Assembly (NCBI GenBank): GCA_030615865.1
Contig: JAUWYK010000022.1
Coordinates: 1-23,503, forward strand
DNA: 23,503 bases
Source of the DNA: Dehalococcoidia bacterium
Lineage (GTDB): Bacteria > Chloroflexota > Dehalococcoidia > Dehalococcoidales > JAUWYK01
Direction: 5' to 3'
Shown piece by piece: positions 7,650 through 14,431 of the stretch. The notes under the pieces are model-generated. The model was not told the origin of the DNA. It did not search any database and worked only from the letters and a program-made list of their open reading frames with translations. How positions within the stretch are numbered: position 1 is the first letter of the stretch; every line of letters begins with the position of its first letter. The position numbers were made by a program, and so were the translations under genes.

Positions 7650-8894
7650 TCAGGCACAGTACTGGATTTCAGCATTCGGGTATACTGCTACCTTGGCATT
7701 AGCGCCGTGAAGCTCCTGAAGCGATTTCAAAACGTCATCCCATTTGTTCATAAGCAAAATTCTGTCCCTTTTCTCGAAATAGCCCATGCTGGCAATGTCA
7801 GGATATTCGTTGAAGATGATTAAGTGATTGACGTGCGGCGGCAACTTTATCTGTAACCTGAGCTTACCGCCGATCGACTTACCAAAAGGACCCATTAAAT
7901 AGTGGACAGCATGACCTTCAGGAGCATTGCAGATGAGAATGATATCTCCACCTTTGTGACTTACTGCAGGCAGAGCTGTTATTAGCCCACTCTCCGATTC
8001 ATTAACCTTGGCAAAGGTATTAGCGATAACAATGTCTTTGTCCTTCACCTTAGGGGTGAGATAGTGAACCTTAGCTTCCTCAACACCAGCAGCGTATGCT
8101 TGTTTTGGGGAACCAGCGAAGATGCCTACCGTCTCCCCCCACATATTAACTATGCAATCTATCTTCACATCCAGACCAGCTAATATCGCTGCTTCCTCCA
8201 TATTCAAACGGAGCGGATTATTCTCGAAGATTCCCATCCCAGTAACTGGCTTATTAGTATGTTCCTGCCTAGCTTTAGCCTCCAAACGATGGAAAGCCTC
8301 TATGGATTGTATAGAGGCTACCCCGGGCATAAGAATTTTGGCACCACCGCCAAATCCAGCCATAATGTGCGGCACAATAGAACCAATGCCAATCTTGAGG
8401 TCACACTTCATTACCTCAGCATTGATAAAGACCTTGGTTCCATAACTAGTGGTACCGATATAAACGCAGTTGTCAAAAGGGTTATGATTGTACACGGGAA
8501 AGCGGGATAGTATCTCCTCGCCCAGCTTCTTAACGAAATCGAACCTGTCCATTGCGCCATGGCAGCCAAGAGCAGCAATAAATCGGATTCGGTTATCTGG
8601 GACTCCTGCTTCTGCCAGCTCATCGAGGACAAAGGGTACTATCTGGGCTACTCTGGTGACACGGGACATATCATCAAATAGGATAACGACCTCCTTTTTG
8701 CCCTCAGCCAGCTTCCTAATAGGCAGTGTAGCGATGGGGTTGGTTATGGCAGCCCTAATCTCAGCTGGCTTCATGGTGGGACGACTATACCCTGCCATGT
8801 TACAGACTTCTACTTGCCAGCTATCAGGCAAAGGAAGACGCAACTCTCTAGTGCCGTGCCATGCCAATTGCGGCAGCTTAATAGTAGTCACCAA
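7650..8894 (-). CDS. LarA-like nickel-pincer racemase/epimerase family protein (DUF2088)
   Basis: 414 residues similar to lactate racemase LarA. Counting from the TTG start, the residues that bind the nickel-pincer nucleotide in LarA are conserved with the right spacing: His176, Lys186 (the tethering lysine) and His202 in VPHIMAGFGGGAKILMPG...EAFH. Asp75-x-x-Arg78 (DDMSR) and His112 (GCH) match the LarA substrate and nucleotide region. LarA homologues interconvert stereoisomers of various 2-hydroxyacids by hydride transfer, using a cofactor made by LarB, LarC and LarE; those genes are not in this window. The start is TTG 8894, with GTG 8891 as an alternative; an AGAGGTAGG sequence precedes both. 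The gene follows the aldehyde oxidoreductase by 40 bases on the same strand and is the last gene of that run. The substrate is unknown, and racemase activity is inferred from the conserved residues. Confidence 0.84.
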   Translation of the reverse strand: MVTTIKLPQLAWHGTRELRLPLPDSWQVEVCNMAGYSRPTMKPAEIRAAITNPIATLPIRKLAEGKKEVVILFDDMSRVTRVAQIVPFVLDELAEAGVPDNRIRFIAALGCHGAMDRFDFVKKLGEEILSRFPVYNHNPFDNCVYIGTTSYGTKVFINAEVMKCDLKIGIGSIVPHIMAGFGGGAKILMPGVASIQSIEAFHRLEAKARQEHTNKPVTGMGIFENNPLRLNMEEAAILAGLDVKIDCIVNMWGETVGIFAGSPKQAYAAGVEEAKVHYLTPKVKDKDIVIANTFAKVNESESGLITALPAVSHKGGDIILICNAPEGHAVHYLMGPFGKSIGGKLRLQIKLPPHVNHLIIFNEYPDIASMGYFEKRDRILLMNKWDDVLKSLQELHGANAKVAVYPNAEIQYCA

Positions 8895-8934
8895 GTTTAC
8901 CTACCTCTTGTTCAATTCTAACCCGGACAGGAGT

Positions 8935-10776
8935 TCACTTCACAAATCTCTCAATGTCCTGTACTACCCACTCCAGACCTATTTGACTTAGCTTCTCTAT
9001 AGAAGGTATCCCCTGGCGGGTATAGCCAAAGGCATCATAATACTCGTCTAGAAGTGTATCTAGCTTTCTTATTACCTGACCTGTAGCTGGACCAGCATTC
9101 TTTAATGGTTCAGTTAGCATTCTGGCGGGAAGAGTATCGTCCTTGCGACTGAATCCCTCACGGACATTAAATAAACGCTCAAGGCAAATAATTCTTTCCC
9201 CTATCTGGTCCAAATACGTAGGGTCACCAAACTCATCAAATCCGGTAGCTGCCACGAGGAACTCACTACGTAACTCAGGGGTAAACCCGGTAGCAGCACC
9301 AAAGCTACATTGAATGACCGAGTCTTCCACTGCTTGTGCTTTTTGGGCGCGGGCAATGTCTTCCCCTTTACCTTCGTCAGCAAATCTATCCTTCTTGCCG
9401 ACAAATTCTTCTCTGGGTCGACCATACATATGGTTGGCGCCTATGTTTGAGGTAGCAAAGATGAGTCCATAGCCCTTAATAGCGCGGGGTTCATAGGCTG
9501 GAATCTCAAGGCCCTTGACATGCATAGCACAGGTTTCAGCACCCTTGCCAATATGCTCGGCGGCTCGTTTAGTACCTTCACCAAGTAGCTCCCCAAACCC
9601 TTCCCGCCTCCCAATTTTCTCCACTAGCTTTAGTATATCGCCAGGGTTACCCCAGGTAAGGTCAAGTCCATCACTATCTCTGGTAGTAATGATTCCCCTT
9701 TGAAATAGCTCACAGGCAAAGCCGATAGCATTACCTGTGCTGATAGTATCTATGCCGAGCCTGTCACAGAGGGAGTCTGCTGCCACCAGAGATGCCAAAT
9801 CAATATTACCTAAATTACCACCCAAAGCCCAGATGGTTTCAAAATCCGGGCCTTCGCTAAAGGCACCAACATATGGACCTTCGGTTACCTGACGTTCTTG
9901 ACCGCACCTTGTCATACAGCCATAGCAACCGCTGTTTTTAACCTTTATCTTGGCGAATTCTTCCTCGCCTAACCTCTCGATACCCTCAAGATGTCCCTCT
10001 TGAAAGTTATGGACAGGGAATAGCCCCATCTTTTCGAAGCCTAATGTCATGTATGACGTTCCAAAGTTAGTCATCTGAATTCGTCGGGGACTTACCTTTA
10101 AATCCTTAACCTGTTCCTTCGCTAGTCTTTTGAATTGCTGTGGGTCATGCACGCTGAGCGGCCCAACCGAGTTTACAGTAATAGCTTTTAATTTCTTGAC
10201 TCCCATTACGGCACCTAGGCCAGTACGCCCAGCACAACGGCGGTCGCTAAGAATAGTAGCATAGCGGACAAGCTTCTCTCCGGCTGGTCCAATACAGACG
10301 ACCTTTGTTGAGGCGCCATGTCGCTGCCGCAGTCTTGTTTGAGTTTCTTCGGTATCCAGCCCCCAGATTTCATCCGCATCCAGAATATGAACCTTATCCA
10401 TATCAATATGCACATACGTTGGTTTCTCAGCCTTACCTTCTACTATTATTCCATCAAATCCAGCGAACTTGAGGAAGGCACCAAAGTTGCCACCCACGAT
10501 AGATTTAGCTATACACCCAGTAAGAGGGCTCTTGCTTACAATTGCCATCCTGGAAACAGCCATAGCAGCCGTAGCACCAAGGGGCCCCATCATGAACAAC
10601 AGCTTGTTATCTGGTCCCAGGGGCTCTACCCCGGCATTAAGTTCACTGTAAAGGTATCTAGCAGCAAGGCCTCGCCCACCAAGGAAATTCTTCATCAACT
10701 GCTCAGGTATATCCTCGATGTGGCTCTCGCGGTTACTCAGATTAATACGCAAAAGTTTGCCAGTATAACCACGCAT
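8935..10776 (-). CDS. tungsten-containing aldehyde:ferredoxin oxidoreductase
   Basis: 613 residues from ATG 10776, the size of Pyrococcus furiosus AOR (605). The N-terminal AOR domain shows LGGRGLAARYLY, the SPLTGCIAKS region and VGGNFGAFLKFAGFDG. The 4Fe-4S cluster ligands are C284, C287 and C291 in GCYGCMTRC, plus C490 in VIQCSF, matching the C-x2-C-x3-C plus distant Cys pattern. The enzyme interconverts aldehydes and carboxylic acids with ferredoxin at a tungsto-bispterin centre in the cytoplasm. I prefer ATG 10776 over the upstream GTG 10782 because GGAGG sits five bases before the ATG and overlaps the GTG. A MoaD-like gene lies just upstream and a LarA-like gene just downstream, both on this strand. 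Which aldehyde or acid it handles cannot be read from sequence; tungsten rather than molybdenum is inferred from the family. Confidence 0.92.
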   Translation of the reverse strand: MRGYTGKLLRINLSNRESHIEDIPEQLMKNFLGGRGLAARYLYSELNAGVEPLGPDNKLLFMMGPLGATAAMAVSRMAIVSKSPLTGCIAKSIVGGNFGAFLKFAGFDGIIVEGKAEKPTYVHIDMDKVHILDADEIWGLDTEETQTRLRQRHGASTKVVCIGPAGEKLVRYATILSDRRCAGRTGLGAVMGVKKLKAITVNSVGPLSVHDPQQFKRLAKEQVKDLKVSPRRIQMTNFGTSYMTLGFEKMGLFPVHNFQEGHLEGIERLGEEEFAKIKVKNSGCYGCMTRCGQERQVTEGPYVGAFSEGPDFETIWALGGNLGNIDLASLVAADSLCDRLGIDTISTGNAIGFACELFQRGIITTRDSDGLDLTWGNPGDILKLVEKIGRREGFGELLGEGTKRAAEHIGKGAETCAMHVKGLEIPAYEPRAIKGYGLIFATSNIGANHMYGRPREEFVGKKDRFADEGKGEDIARAQKAQAVEDSVIQCSFGAATGFTPELRSEFLVAATGFDEFGDPTYLDQIGERIICLERLFNVREGFSRKDDTLPARMLTEPLKNAGPATGQVIRKLDTLLDEYYDAFGYTRQGIPSIEKLSQIGLEWVVQDIERFVK

Positions 10777-10811
10777 CTTCACCTCCAGAGTTAATATTGA
10801 ACCGGCCGATA

Positions 10812-11075
10812 TTAACCACCGGTAATAAAGTTTAGGATGATAATCTCGTCGTTGTCCTGCACAGGGGTATCTAGATCCACGGGGTAAATACCCTCGGAAT
10901 TTAGATAAATACCAAAGATACCAAGTAACCGCCCCTGCCTGTCAACCAGATAGTTTTTGATGTTGGGAAATCGCATCTCAAGGCTCTTAAGGCATTCACC
11001 AACCGTGTACCCGGTTACCTCACATGTCTCAATACCACTAAGTTGTTGCAGGATTGGTGGTAGCTTAACTCTCAT
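10812..11075 (-). CDS. MoaD/ThiS-family sulfur carrier paired with the aldehyde oxidoreductase
   Basis: A small beta-grasp protein of 87 residues from ATG 11075, ending in the Gly-Gly needed for adenylation and thiocarboxylation (FITGG). The family layout is visible: an initial RVKLPPILQQLSG strand region, TVGECLKSLE helix, and the NDEIIILNFITGG end. It would donate sulfur to molybdopterin during tungsten/molybdenum cofactor synthesis. An ATG start at 11075 is preferred to GTG 11081 since an AGAGGG site lies at proper distance from the ATG. The gene sits 35 bases upstream of the AOR start on the same strand, the usual place for a MoaD dedicated to an AOR-family enzyme. No other cofactor genes are present. 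Confidence 0.85.
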   Translation of the reverse strand: MRVKLPPILQQLSGIETCEVTGYTVGECLKSLEMRFPNIKNYLVDRQGRLLGIFGIYLNSEGIYPVDLDTPVQDNDEIIILNFITGG

Positions 11076-11126
11076 GCTCACTTTCCCTCTAGGCTTTTTG
11101 GTGGTAAAGGCGCTTAATCAAGAGGT

Positions 11127-11149
11127 CAAGACTTAGGCTTACAGTCTTG
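11127..11149. repeat. perfect 7-bp inverted repeat between the PpsA-like and moaD-like genes
   Basis: CAAGACT (11127-11133) and AGTCTTG (11143-11149) form a 7-base-pair stem with a 9-base loop, placed in the 90-base spacer downstream of the PpsA-like stop. There is no T-run after it, so it could be an mRNA-processing or attenuation hairpin or an operator. Meaning is uncertain. Confidence 0.3.
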
Positions 11150-11165
11150 CTTATATGTTGGTGTG

Positions 11166-12881
11166 TCATAAGCGAAAGACAAGACCTTGATTGGCATCAA
11201 CCCGAATCCTTTCGCCTTCCTGGATAATCAGCGTGGCATTACCCGTGTTCGATACCAGAGGTATATCATACTCCCGGCAGTGAATGCCAGCATGGCTGAG
11301 AGAGCCACCACCGTTAGTAACTATCCCTTTAGCCAGCGGTAGTACCGGAGTCCATCCCGAAGACATAGAGGGGCAAACCAGGATATCGCCTGGCTGCACT
11401 CTATATATATCTGTATCCGTTACTACAATGCGAGCTGTCCCCTCAGCAACGCCAGAGGGGCTGCCGCAGTTACCAAAACAGATGGCGCCGGTTTCCGGCC
11501 TGGGGGGAGCGTGCTCTCCAGCAACAACCTTGGAAACTATGGCGTCGTGAACCGCCGCCTGGTGTTTATTTATATCCTCTGCCGTCATTGGTCGGCTGGT
11601 AATAATAGGCGGACGGGTCCGGTATTCTTTCTGGGCTGTCCAGGTCTTCCTGCGCTCCTCAACAAGGTCCTTGACCTCGTATGAGTCGGGATAGGCAATG
11701 AATAGCTCCAGCTCATCAGGGATGAAGAAGAACATGTCATCAGGACTCTCAATAGTGCCAAACTTTACCAGCCTCTCTCCAATCTTCCTCACACAGTAAC
11801 GGAAGGTGGTATGGCATCCCTGTTCCCAGGCTGTATCATGGCTCTCACTGAAAGAGCTTGTCCTTTGGCTCACGCTGAGGGTGGCCAGGAACCAGTCCAT
11901 GTCGGGATATTTGGCGGCTTTCACCTTGTCGATAAGCTCACGGGTTAATTCTTCTCGCTCTTTGACCAGGCGAGGCCTGATATTGTCAAGGGGGAAGGGT
12001 ACATTAATGTCGCTTGATAGTGATAGGTATTGCTGAATGTGAGTGATGACTGGTGTTGGGTCTTCCCGCCACGAAGGCACGATGAACTCCATCATCCGTG
12101 GTGACCGCCATCCATAGCCCTTGACCATCAGAAAATCGTTGAGGTCCTTCTCCACCCATTGCCTGCCGGCGGCCGTCTTTTTCAGGGCGGGGATGACATC
12201 GGCGGCGGCATTCTTGGTGAAGACATCGGCAATCTTAAGTTCCAGGGCACGGGTGCGCAGTCCCCACAGCGCCTTATCCTGTACAAAGAGGTCATTGTCA
12301 TAGCCGCGTATTATTCTATGCCACGTCGGGGAAAACTCCTTTATCCCAGCGTATTCCTCGGCAATCTCTATACAATGCCAGTATGCCTCATAAAGGGGGT
12401 ATACCATATAGAAATGGGTTTCCCATTCCCGGTAGAGAAGCTGTATCGCCTCCCTGAATAGCTTATATAACTCGTACTGGTTTGCCTTCTCGTAATCAAA
12501 AGTCCTGAATTTGTTGCATAGCTCTATTAGTTCGTTCTCAAAATCTTTATAGAGCTTGTCCCACTTGGGGGCATAAGTTTTGAATATGAACTCTTTGAAG
12601 TTCCTCTGCCTCTCGGCAATCTCAGCCTCATCGCTCATCCGAAGGGCGCCAGCCAGGGCGCACCCGTCTATGTTGCGGACCTCACTTCCCCTGATGGTGG
12701 GTATCCAGGTCTCATTGACACCATAGCAGAGACCGTGAGCTAAGCAATAATTCCAGTTCCAGCCAAACAGCGGGGTCCATGCCGGGTAGCTGTGGGAAAA
12801 GTTCAGAAACCACATCGGGTATTTCTTTAAGTCCCGTTGCGGCATGAACTCTCTTACATACAAGTTCCACATCCAGGGCAT
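11166..12881 (-). CDS. PpsA-like swivelling-histidine subunit of a split PEP-synthase-type dikinase
   Basis: 571 residues from ATG 12881. The C-terminal about 100 residues form the PEP-utiliser mobile domain, GVAEGTARIV...QPGDILVCPSMSSGWTPVLP...TNGGGSLSHAGIH, where His530 is the expected phospho-carrier (GGxxSHA in PPDK). The large N-terminal region, rich in Trp and Tyr, resembles the long first part of the 70 kDa subunit of phenylphosphate synthase. No ATP-grasp domain is present, so the protein needs a partner such as the PpsB-like product of 665-1717. A possible TTG start at 12941 would add 20 residues, but AAGGAGG at 12890-12896 lies eight bases before ATG 12881, and a promoter-like sequence overlaps the extension. 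It is the first gene of a run with the MoaD-like, AOR and LarA-like genes. Substrate is not known; phosphorylation of a hydroxylated or carboxylic compound is inference. Confidence 0.82.
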   Translation of the reverse strand: MPWMWNLYVREFMPQRDLKKYPMWFLNFSHSYPAWTPLFGWNWNYCLAHGLCYGVNETWIPTIRGSEVRNIDGCALAGALRMSDEAEIAERQRNFKEFIFKTYAPKWDKLYKDFENELIELCNKFRTFDYEKANQYELYKLFREAIQLLYREWETHFYMVYPLYEAYWHCIEIAEEYAGIKEFSPTWHRIIRGYDNDLFVQDKALWGLRTRALELKIADVFTKNAAADVIPALKKTAAGRQWVEKDLNDFLMVKGYGWRSPRMMEFIVPSWREDPTPVITHIQQYLSLSSDINVPFPLDNIRPRLVKEREELTRELIDKVKAAKYPDMDWFLATLSVSQRTSSFSESHDTAWEQGCHTTFRYCVRKIGERLVKFGTIESPDDMFFFIPDELELFIAYPDSYEVKDLVEERRKTWTAQKEYRTRPPIITSRPMTAEDINKHQAAVHDAIVSKVVAGEHAPPRPETGAICFGNCGSPSGVAEGTARIVVTDTDIYRVQPGDILVCPSMSSGWTPVLPLAKGIVTNGGGSLSHAGIHCREYDIPLVSNTGNATLIIQEGERIRVDANQGLVFRL

Positions 12882-12911
12882 CTCTTTCTCCTCCTTCAGC
12901 CTTATACTTGT

Positions 12912-12941
12912 ATAATACCTCGCATCTAAGCTAATAGACAA
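12912..12941 (-). promoter_or_regulatory. candidate promoter of the PpsA-like/moaD/AOR/LarA run
   Basis: On the minus strand TTGTCT (12941-12936) and TATTAT (12917-12912) are separated by 18 bases. Transcription would begin near 12905, leaving a leader of about 24 bases that contains AAGGAGG before ATG 12881. The site lies inside the possible TTG-started extension of the gene, which argues for the shorter protein. Confidence 0.4.
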
Positions 12942-12978
12942 ATATCGTGTTCTTCTTTATTATTATCGGTCTATTCCT

Positions 12979-13734
12979 TTAATGCACTCGTCTTGCGCCA
13001 TCAATTAGTAGTGTTTGACCGCTAACAAAGTCGCTATCATCGCTGGCAAAGAAGATAACAGTACCAACCACATCCTCCGGTAGCCCGACACGCCCCAGAG
13101 GTATGGAACTTACGTCGAACTTTTCAATGTTACTGACTATAGTTCGGCTTGCCGCAGTATCAGTCAAGCCGGGAGCTATCGCATTGACAGAGATGCCATA
13201 TTGTCCCAGCTCTCCGGCAAGGACTCGGGTGATACCGATAATCGCGGCTTTGGAAGTAGTATAGTGAATCATACCCTTGGTAGGTGCAAAAGCTGCCTCG
13301 GAAGATGCGTTGATAATTTTACCCTTCCCCTGTTTTTTCATCTGGGGGAATACTGCTTTACAACATAACCAGGTTCCCTTGACATTCACTAGCATCGCCC
13401 GATCCCACTCTTCAGACGAGATCTCATTAAACGGTTTCCTGGACACCCCGTAGTAGTAGCCAGCATTGTTAACCAGGATATCGATTCGACCGAACTCTTG
13501 CACTGCCTTATCAGCCATGCGCTGGGTATCTGCCTCAGAGGTAACATCGGCTTTTATTGCTATGGCAATGCCACCCTCTGCCTTGATTTCGCTGGCTGTT
13601 TCCTCTGCCTCTCGGTCAAGGATATCTGCCACAACTACTTTGGCTCCTTCTTTAGCCATTCTCAGGCAATAGACTTTACCCAGACCTCTGCCGCCGCCAG
13701 TTACTATGGCTACCTTGTTTTCTAGTTTTCCCAT
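12979..13734 (-). CDS. short-chain dehydrogenase/reductase (SDR, FabG-like)
   Basis: 251-residue classical SDR. The Rossmann nucleotide motif TGGGRGLG (12-19) follows a KVAIVTG strand, the NNAG motif lies near residue 90, and the catalytic Ser-Tyr-Lys set appears as NASSEAAF followed by YTTSK. The C-terminal region has the usual VNAIAPGLTDT and SDFVSGQTLLIDGG-like ending. It would oxidise an alcohol or reduce a keto group with NAD(P)H in the cytoplasm; the substrate cannot be told from sequence. An ATG start is supported by AAGGAGG eight bases upstream. A well-formed promoter lies about 95 bases before the start, and another promoter-like site lies between this gene and the PpsA-like gene, so it may be its own unit or the head of the run. 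FabG function is possible but the catabolic setting makes a hydroxyacid or hydroxyacyl-CoA dehydrogenase as likely. Confidence 0.88.
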   Translation of the reverse strand: MGKLENKVAIVTGGGRGLGKVYCLRMAKEGAKVVVADILDREAEETASEIKAEGGIAIAIKADVTSEADTQRMADKAVQEFGRIDILVNNAGYYYGVSRKPFNEISSEEWDRAMLVNVKGTWLCCKAVFPQMKKQGKGKIINASSEAAFAPTKGMIHYTTSKAAIIGITRVLAGELGQYGISVNAIAPGLTDTAASRTIVSNIEKFDVSSIPLGRVGLPEDVVGTVIFFASDDSDFVSGQTLLIDGARRVH

Positions 13735-13764
13735 TTGATGCTCCTCCTTGCTATTTGTGTTGCT

Positions 13765-13789
13765 GTCAGACCACTTTGACGTCAGACCA
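13765..13789. repeat. GTCAGACCA direct repeat downstream of the SDR promoter
   Basis: GTCAGACCA occurs at 13765-13773 and again at 13781-13789, exactly 16 bases apart, with the palindrome TGACGTCA (13777-13784) at the junction. It lies in the leader between the promoter and the SDR ribosome site, a position suited to an operator. No known regulator is recognised. Confidence 0.4.
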
Positions 13790-13827
13790 AGCAGTTAATC
13801 GACTTTGTTGAAAAACCTGCACCAAAT

Positions 13828-13856
13828 ATTATACTACCAGGCGAAGACCTCCTCAA
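13828..13856 (-). promoter_or_regulatory. sigma-70-type promoter upstream of the SDR gene
   Basis: Minus strand TTGAGG (13856-13851) and a perfect TATAAT (13833-13828) with a 17-base spacer. The start of transcription would be near 13821, giving a leader of about 87 bases that carries the GTCAGACCA repeats. This is the best promoter match in the window. Confidence 0.6.
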
Positions 13857-13875
13857 TCGGGCTATCATATGGGCG

Positions 13876-13887
13876 GTCAAGCTTGAC
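13876..13887. promoter_or_regulatory. 12-bp perfect palindrome upstream of the SDR promoter
   Basis: GTCAAGCTTGAC is a perfect 12-base palindrome centred about 25 bases upstream of the -35 box of the SDR promoter. This position suits binding of a dimeric activator or repressor. It contains a HindIII site by chance of sequence. No regulator gene is in the window. Confidence 0.35.
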
Positions 13888-13918
13888 TCTGGCGGTGTGT
13901 GAAGAGCCTCGCCATACC

Positions 13919-14374
13919 TTAAACCCCTATTATTTCAGCTTTTATTTCATCGTCAATGGTCAATAGTCCAAAGGAGTCCCTGGCTCGGCCCGGGTTGAAC
14001 AAAAGGCTTCCCCGGATGTACTGGTTACTTGGCTGGTGCGAATGACCATAAATGATAATATCCACATCGCTAAACTTTTTTCTTGCTCTATCTGCTATTC
14101 CCCAGGGTCCTCCCCAACCGTGGGTGAGTCCCACCTTTTTTCCGCTAACTACAAATAACTCCTGCTGGGGTAACATTCGCTTAAGTTCCCCCGAGTCCAT
14201 GTTGCCGTGGACAGCTTTAATCTCGCCTAGCGTCCTCAGTCCGTCAAGCACAGCTCTTTCGGTGAAGTCCCCGGCATGCACAATGAGGTCTACCTCAGCT
14301 AGAGCTATCAGAATTGGTTCCGGGATGTCACTGAACGTCTTGACATGGGTATCAGATATTACGCCGATTCTCAA
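13919..14374 (-). CDS. MJ0936/YfcE-type metallophosphoesterase
   Basis: 151-residue calcineurin-like phosphoesterase of the small MJ0936/YfcE class. All metal-binding motifs are visible: DTH (residues 8-10), HAGDF (about 34-38), HGNMD (about 56-60), LTHGWG and the closing GHSH. Members hydrolyse phosphodiesters such as bis-p-nitrophenyl phosphate in vitro; physiological targets are mostly unknown. The TTG start at 14374 is chosen because GGAGG lies a few bases upstream and the family begins M-(R/K)-I-x-V-I-S-D. It sits 57 bases after the acyl-CoA synthetase on the same strand and is probably co-transcribed. It is a common housekeeping gene, so its presence beside the island may be incidental. 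Confidence 0.87.
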   Translation of the reverse strand: MRIGVISDTHVKTFSDIPEPILIALAEVDLIVHAGDFTERAVLDGLRTLGEIKAVHGNMDSGELKRMLPQQELFVVSGKKVGLTHGWGGPWGIADRARKKFSDVDIIIYGHSHQPSNQYIRGSLLFNPGRARDSFGLLTIDDEIKAEIIGV

Positions 14375-14431
14375 TAGATGCCTCCTTTAACTCACAGAGC
14401 CGCCTACTCCTGAGGAAGCCAGTACAACGCT

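Noticed and set aside
7605..7823. 72-aa plus-strand ORF just after UPF0261 copy 2
   Set aside because: It mostly overlaps the 3' end of the LarA-like gene on the opposite strand and has no ribosome site or recognisable domain.
8488..8991. 167-aa plus-strand open frame
   Set aside because: It is antisense to the LarA-like and AOR genes and spans their junction; the composition is rich in Ser and Arg, as expected for a shadow frame.
10318..10794. 158-aa plus-strand open frame
   Set aside because: Antisense to the N-terminal AOR domain, which has strong motifs on the other strand.
665..12881. Canonical anaerobic phenol degradation cluster
   Set aside because: No UbiD-type phenylphosphate carboxylase subunit or 4-hydroxybenzoyl-CoA gene is found, so only the dikinase parts resemble it.
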